NCBI GenBank assembly: GCA_009869945.1 | Contig: WIXG01000095.1 | Location: 1-64,000, forward strand | Reading direction: 5' to 3' | DNA from: Mesaphorura yosii | Taxonomy: Eukaryota; Arthropoda; Collembola; Poduromorpha; Tullbergiidae | Length of the DNA stretch: 64,000 nucleotides | In this document: piece by piece, positions 60,778 to 64,000 of the stretch | How positions within the stretch are numbered: the stretch's first letter is position 1 | Layout of the letters: each line of letters opens with the position of its first letter | Notes under the pieces: generated by a model | The model's input: only the letters and a program-made list of their open reading frames with translations | Told to the model about the DNA's origin: nothing | The model's database searches: none | Made by a program: the position numbers and the translations under genes

Positions 60778-61240
60778 TTATTTTATAAAATTTTCATGAA
60801 AATGATGCAGCATTTTTGAAGACCCCAGCGGAAGACAAAATCTAAGAAATAAAATATGAATTTAGTACAAACCTTTTCGAAATTTTGTCACATTTTGTTC
60901 CAATCTTGAAGTTGTGCATCGACGACCAACGTCGATTGCTGTTGCTTACATTGCGTTGATTATCAGTCACGGGGCCGCCGGTTTGCTGTCACCGTTGACC
61001 TTCCAGGGGGTATGATTCATTTCAGCATGGCTCACTTACTCACTTGTTTTCAACAGTATCTGAAGCTGAAAGTTGGAGCAAGGAGCTTAATAAGTTAATC
61101 CCAAAATAGTACTTCATGTATTCGATGGTTGGTAATCGGCTGCCGGTGACCACTGCTTTTAATTCTGAGGATGTGCCCTGCCTGTGAGCCTCGACCTGAC
61201 TTACGTAATCGCGGAACGGATTATTTTTGGAATTGTCCAT
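60778..61240 (-). CDS. Candidate small protein, three exons
   Basis: Exons 61240-61044, 60938-60873 and 60841-60778 join in phase across GT-AG introns, including a 31-bp one at 60842-60872, shorter than any other here. The product is 108 aa starting MDNSKNNPFRDYVSQVEAHR, with a hydrophobic helix (YMKYYFGINLLSSLLQLS) and a basic tail. No family is recognised. The first exon is the convincing part. It also contains an internal GTAAGT, so other models exist. The model ends 8 bp from the end of the + strand candidate, a tail-to-tail arrangement. Confidence 0.3.
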
Positions 61241-64000
61241 TACTATCAGAGTTCATTGCTTGCATTATTACATTTGCATAATTTTAAGGTCACAAGCGAA
61301 AAGAAACTTCAGAGCAGTGCTTTTTCTAATTAAAAACCCTTCGGTGTGTCCATTACCAGGTTACATGGACTTGGGTGGACTCCGCAGCCGAAAGCACGCC
61401 GACACCTTACACGGCTCAATGCAAGTCCGAAATGGAGCTGTCAAGTAAAATCGCCAACAAGCCAGCGAGCATTTGCATGTGCTAGAAAATGACGACTCAT
61501 GTTACGGCTTGGTGACTCCAAATTATGGACCGGGGATTCATGGCTTTAAAATTATGTCGCTTTAGTAAATTGTGTGAAACAAATCCCTGCCTCTTTCATG
61601 CGATGTGCCAACGTGAAGTACGCTTTGTCACACCCGCGCCGCGCACTGCGGTGTTCGCTTAGTGGTTATTCAGGTGTGGGTGACGCGCCGACGGTGACGA
61701 CTTGAGATGAGACGACTAAACAATCACTTTCTGAAAGTACATAAACAATATGGTTAATGTTACGCGAGCGAGCACCCAACGCTCAGCACTTGATTTACTC
61801 GTGATATTGGATTGGGATTGCGATGGCGAGATGTGAGTTGGACAGGACATGAACGTGAACATGGACTAGACAGTTCAGACTAAGCCAAGACCGACCAACT
61901 CCTCCAAATATGATGTCCTACGTGAGACAAGCCATTACACCAACTTCAGGGTAACATAACGCAACAACGGGGCGAAAGGCAACAGCAATACAAAGCGTAC
62001 AGCAAAAAAACGCACCCCAAGAACGAATGACGAAGAACGAACAAGAGTGAAGAATGTTCTCAGTTTGGAAGCAGGCAGGCGGCAGGCGGCAGGAGCAGCA
62101 TTTCTTTTCTTGTGTCTGACAAGAATGGTTTGGTTTCGTTTGTGGTGCGGCTGCAGTTTCTTCTGTCGGGACTGACTCGGAGCAAGAGCTCCAGTATTGC
62201 TGCTTCTGTGTTTTGAGGTTTTTGAGACAAATCTTTGCGTTTTGAACATTTACAACGTATTGTCCATTGTACAGGTGTACAAAAGAATTATTCCTATTCC
62301 TATTACGTCGTGTTCGGCGCGAGAACAATAGAAGAAGAACTCAACCCGCAATAAACGAGATTAGAAAGTCTTATTTATTGTCACTGTGCGTGCTTCACTT
62401 TTGTTTGAGACACGGCACAGCCAAGGCGGCGACAACGGGCGACGGTGAGCTGAATTAATGCGATCTTGTCCATCTTGCTTGGATCATGCTGAAAACAGTG
62501 CAAGAATCAGATCAAGGTTCATCCCGCTGTAACCTGTAAACAAAGTGACAAGTGCTGAGGTGACACTTTCAAAAACAATTCACAAAGCGGTACACCGAAG
62601 CTTCAGAGCCACTTCACACAAAGGGTGAAGGGCAGAAGCAGAGGGTGTATTTTTTATAGGAATTGAGTACGAGTTGCGGGTACGGAAGAAAAACCGACGC
62701 AGCAGAGAAAGAGTACGACAAGAAGAGACAAACTTATCGTGTCGTGGCTCTAGACTAAACTCAACTCGCGTGGTGACACTTGTAGAGTTGCGACTCACGA
62801 CGTGCGACACTGTGACAGTGGAAAGTGCTTTTACTGTTATTCGGTTCCTGGTTCTCGAAAAGTTTCAGTGTAGAGACAGCATCAAGAGAAAGAAGTACGT
62901 TACTCCACGACAACGCGGCTGAGACCATATTCGATTTTATGAGTCAGGTACGCTGAAATGATAAGAAATTAGATGACACCGACACGGGACAAGAAATGAG
63001 TCAGTTGCTGTCGTGTACAAATAGATCACAATCCTCAGGCGTGAAAGACATTTTACACCATTTACTGTACGTGAATTTTATTGTTCTGATGCGTCGAGAA
63101 CAAGCAAAAACCTGCAATCTGCTAATTATTACGTAAAAGAATTTCACAAATTTTCGAAAAGTAGTTGTCTCATCACCACCACCATCACACGCAATAATTC
63201 GTTAGCGTCAAGAAGTCAGCAGTCAGCGCATCGAATTAAGCCAAGCCCAGTTATGCTCATCGTCGGGAAACAAGTCACAAAGTCGACTTGACTTGTCGTC
63301 CGGAATTCACACATTACATCGAAAACAACTTTTTCATGAGAGCCATAACTAAATTATGGCTTTGACGAACGTCCCAGTCGCACTGATGACTAGCAGGATG
63401 AGTGCGTAGCGATTTTATTGCACCCGCGACGACATTCTAGTTCTAATAATCGTAATCAGGGAAGGTGATTACTGCCGACTGCTTTAGTCTTAGCTTTTAC
63501 CTTTAGCAGTAATCAGTAATCTTCACGAAATTCACAATTTCTCATGATTTTAGCTGTGATTTAGCCACAGGTCAATTCTCGACGTCGGCAAGCCTGTGAC
63601 AATTTACCACAATTACATCCATAGGCATCAATTATCCTGAACTCGCCTAAACGAGCTGTCTTTTGTGTGTGAGCGTTGAACCATTTCCTCTGCGCTGCGC
63701 TGAGGATAGTTCACAGTTCACAGCTGACACGTATTCAAATTCACATGGGGCGCCCTGGCTTCAGGTTTGACAGGATATGGGGTTTATGACAAACGACAAC
63801 TCGGCCTGGCCTGGCGTGGACACGACCGGAGCCGAGCGGAGCAGCAATTATTTCATTACGGGTGCCCGGTCGACGTGACTTCCTTCCTTTGCCAATCGCA
63901 ATCGCGGTTCATAATCACAAATTAAATGGAAAATATGTGTATAATACGCGTCAGGTTCGTACCGTGACGAAATATTTGTCTATAAAAGTGTCATCTGCTC
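61241..64000. other. 3' end of window, no supported gene
   Basis: About 2.8 kb. The minus ORF at 61918-62328 (136 codons) overlaps short GGCAGGC-type repeats near 62.07 kb and has no family features. A GGCCTGGC motif lies at 63803. No gene, RNA or element could be supported. Confidence 0.5.

Noticed and set aside
61918-62328. 136-codon - strand ORF.
   Set aside because: It covers a GGCAGGC-type repeat patch and has biased composition. No support.

Overview
This is nuclear DNA from an animal with a compact genome. Almost every recognisable gene is split by short GT-AG introns (most 45-160 bp) whose exon phases join exactly, and the gene set is metazoan: Hedgehog receptor Patched, two FMRFamide-receptor-like GPCRs, kinetochore NUF2, centriolar OFD1, mitochondrial BCS1 and NUBPL, GALT, a nucleotide-sugar transporter and a carboxylesterase. 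Small introns, strong divergence from fly and human, and neuropeptide GPCRs suggest a small ecdysozoan such as a tardigrade or micro-arthropod. The species is an inference and I cannot prove it. All exon models were spliced by eye, and comparisons to human or fly proteins are from memory.

Layout. 0.5-3.9 kb: NUF2 and a small Gly/Ser/Asn-rich protein, both on +. 4.5-14.2 kb, - strand: patched, with 13 well supported exons and a probable first exon about 4.6 kb upstream. The first intron carries a 154-bp terminal-inverted-repeat element with a 9-bp target duplication. A perfect Gli/Ci site lies just upstream of the first exon. 14.2-27.6 kb: more than 13 kb without a convincing gene, lying between the 5' ends of patched and an ANKRD33-like ankyrin gene (27.6-34.1 kb, +), so probably regulatory. 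34.7-36.1 kb (-) and 42.4-43.6 kb (+): two FMRFamide-receptor-like GPCRs sharing intron positions. Between them are an unidentified basic/coiled-coil gene (38.2-39.4 kb, -), a small hydrophobic ORF (40.0-40.4 kb, -) and NUBPL (40.5-41.8 kb, +). 44.4-45.7 kb (-): SLC35A-type transporter. 47.7-49.2 kb (+): BCS1. 50.1-52.8 kb (+): OFD1. 53.4-54.8 kb (+): GALT. 55.2-55.7 kb (+): a small acidic gene. 56.0-58.2 kb (-): carboxylesterase. 58.2-64 kb: mostly noncoding, with two weak small-gene candidates converging near 60.77 kb.

Functional themes. Several genes are cilium, cell-division or Hedgehog related (NUF2, OFD1, patched) and two are respiratory-chain assembly factors (BCS1, NUBPL). I see this as neighbourhood, not as an operon or gene cluster. 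There are no CRISPR arrays, rRNA genes, recognisable tRNAs or viral genes. The most notable items are a Patched protein that has lost the TM4 acidic motif, the linked Gli site and first exon, the MITE-like element, and the GPCR pair.
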